Shown here: piece after piece, positions 5,840 through 5,983 of the stretch
Position numbering within the stretch: the stretch's first letter is position 1
Layout: each line of letters opens with the position of its first letter
Assembly (NCBI GenBank): GCA_001825115.1
Contig: MHUY01000009.1
Coordinates: 21,649-27,631, forward strand
Length of the DNA: 5,983 bases
DNA from: Candidatus Yonathbacteria bacterium RIFOXYC2_FULL_47_9
GTDB lineage: Bacteria > Patescibacteriota > Minisyncoccia > Phycocordibacterales > UBA1550
Reading direction: 5' to 3'
The notes under the pieces: generated by a model
What the model was told of the DNA's origin: nothing
Database searches by the model: none
What the model saw: only the letters and a program-made list of their open reading frames with translations
Translations under genes and position numbers: made by a program

Positions 5840-5868
5840 AGTATATCAGACGTGATAGAATGAGTAAA
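5840..5868 (-). promoter_or_regulatory. Extended -10 promoter of serS-ftsQ
   Basis: On the minus strand, TG-A-TATACT (5840-5848) is an extended -10 with five of six hexamer matches. TTTACT (5863-5868, four of six) lies 17 nt upstream. The -10 ends exactly 9 nt before the serS ATG, giving a leader of at most a few bases. The promoter overlaps the opposing dprA -10. Confidence 0.68.
5853..5861 (+). promoter_or_regulatory. Extended -10 promoter of dprA
   Basis: TG-A-TAGAAT (5853-5861) is an extended -10 with five of six hexamer matches, ending 9 nt before the dprA ATG. No good -35 box is seen at 16-18 nt. It lies inside the spacer of the opposing serS promoter. Confidence 0.5.
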
Positions 5869-5870
5869 AT

Positions 5871-5983
5871 ATGAAAAACGTGATAGTAGAAATACCATCG
5901 GAAGACTTTCCCGAGGCGCTCCGCGAAATCCCCCAGCCGCCCGAAACACTTTATGTGCGTGGTACCCTCCCCGACCCTAATCA
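5871..5983 (+). CDS. dprA: DNA processing protein DprA, N-terminal fragment (cut by window edge)
   Basis: DprA (Smf) binds incoming single-stranded DNA during transformation and loads RecA. Only 37 residues are visible, starting MKNVIVEIPSEDFPEALREI. The stretch that follows, PQPPETLYVRGTLPDPN, matches the family's very typical opening 'YP..L.EI.DPP..LYVRG' just before the Rossmann-like domain. If this start is right, the N-terminal SAM-like domain found in many DprA proteins is absent. The Rossmann domain and its GSR motif lie beyond the window, so the call depends on this short segment. There is no Shine-Dalgarno; an extended -10 box lies 9 nt before the ATG. The gene diverges from serS and is the only plus-strand gene seen. 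Confidence 0.8.
   Translation, partial: MKNVIVEIPSEDFPEALREIPQPPETLYVRGTLPDPN

Noticed and set aside
1..5983. tRNA genes, CRISPR repeats, insertion sequences or TGA-as-glycine recoding
   Set aside because: I found no cloverleaf, regular repeat, transposase or terminal inverted repeat. None of the real genes has an in-frame TGA.

Overview
The window carries eight protein genes, seven on the minus strand and one partial on the plus strand. It reads as a compact bacterial housekeeping region. I infer a member of the Candidate Phyla Radiation (Patescibacteria, probably Parcubacteria-like). The grounds are a DnaX without the usual zinc-binding insert, short intergenic spaces, a stand-alone FtsQ-type division protein beside serS, and divergent but recognisable versions of universal enzymes. 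This placement is inference; no rRNA or other decisive marker is present. Long frames are not interrupted by TGA and all six complete stops that can be read are TAA or TAG, so there is no sign of TGA recoding.

Layout, following minus-strand transcription from right to left. At 5831-5870 a 40-bp divergent spacer holds two overlapping promoters. Rightward lies the start of dprA (partial). Leftward is serS, followed closely by an ftsQ/divIB-type POTRA protein, ending in a GC-rich hairpin at 3662-3682. Next is a free-standing transcription unit with its own promoter, a perfect Shine-Dalgarno site and a strong terminator; it encodes a divergent QueC-like PP-loop protein. After that comes a three-gene unit: HIT-family hydrolase, tRNA-dihydrouridine synthase and a 69-aa unknown protein, closed by a terminator at 1035-1069. 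Last is dnaX, with its own promoter, running off the left edge.

The genes serve translation (SerS, Dus), replication (DnaX), division (FtsQ), DNA uptake or recombination (DprA) and nucleotide chemistry (HIT, QueC-like). I see no convincing new multi-gene system. The points most worth a second look are: the zinc-less DnaX; three genes (dnaX, serS, dprA) whose extended -10 boxes all sit exactly 9 nt before ATG with no Shine-Dalgarno, which suggests leaderless or nearly leaderless mRNAs; and the isolated QueC-like gene, which keeps the PP-loop and four zinc cysteines but has lost other typical QueC motifs.
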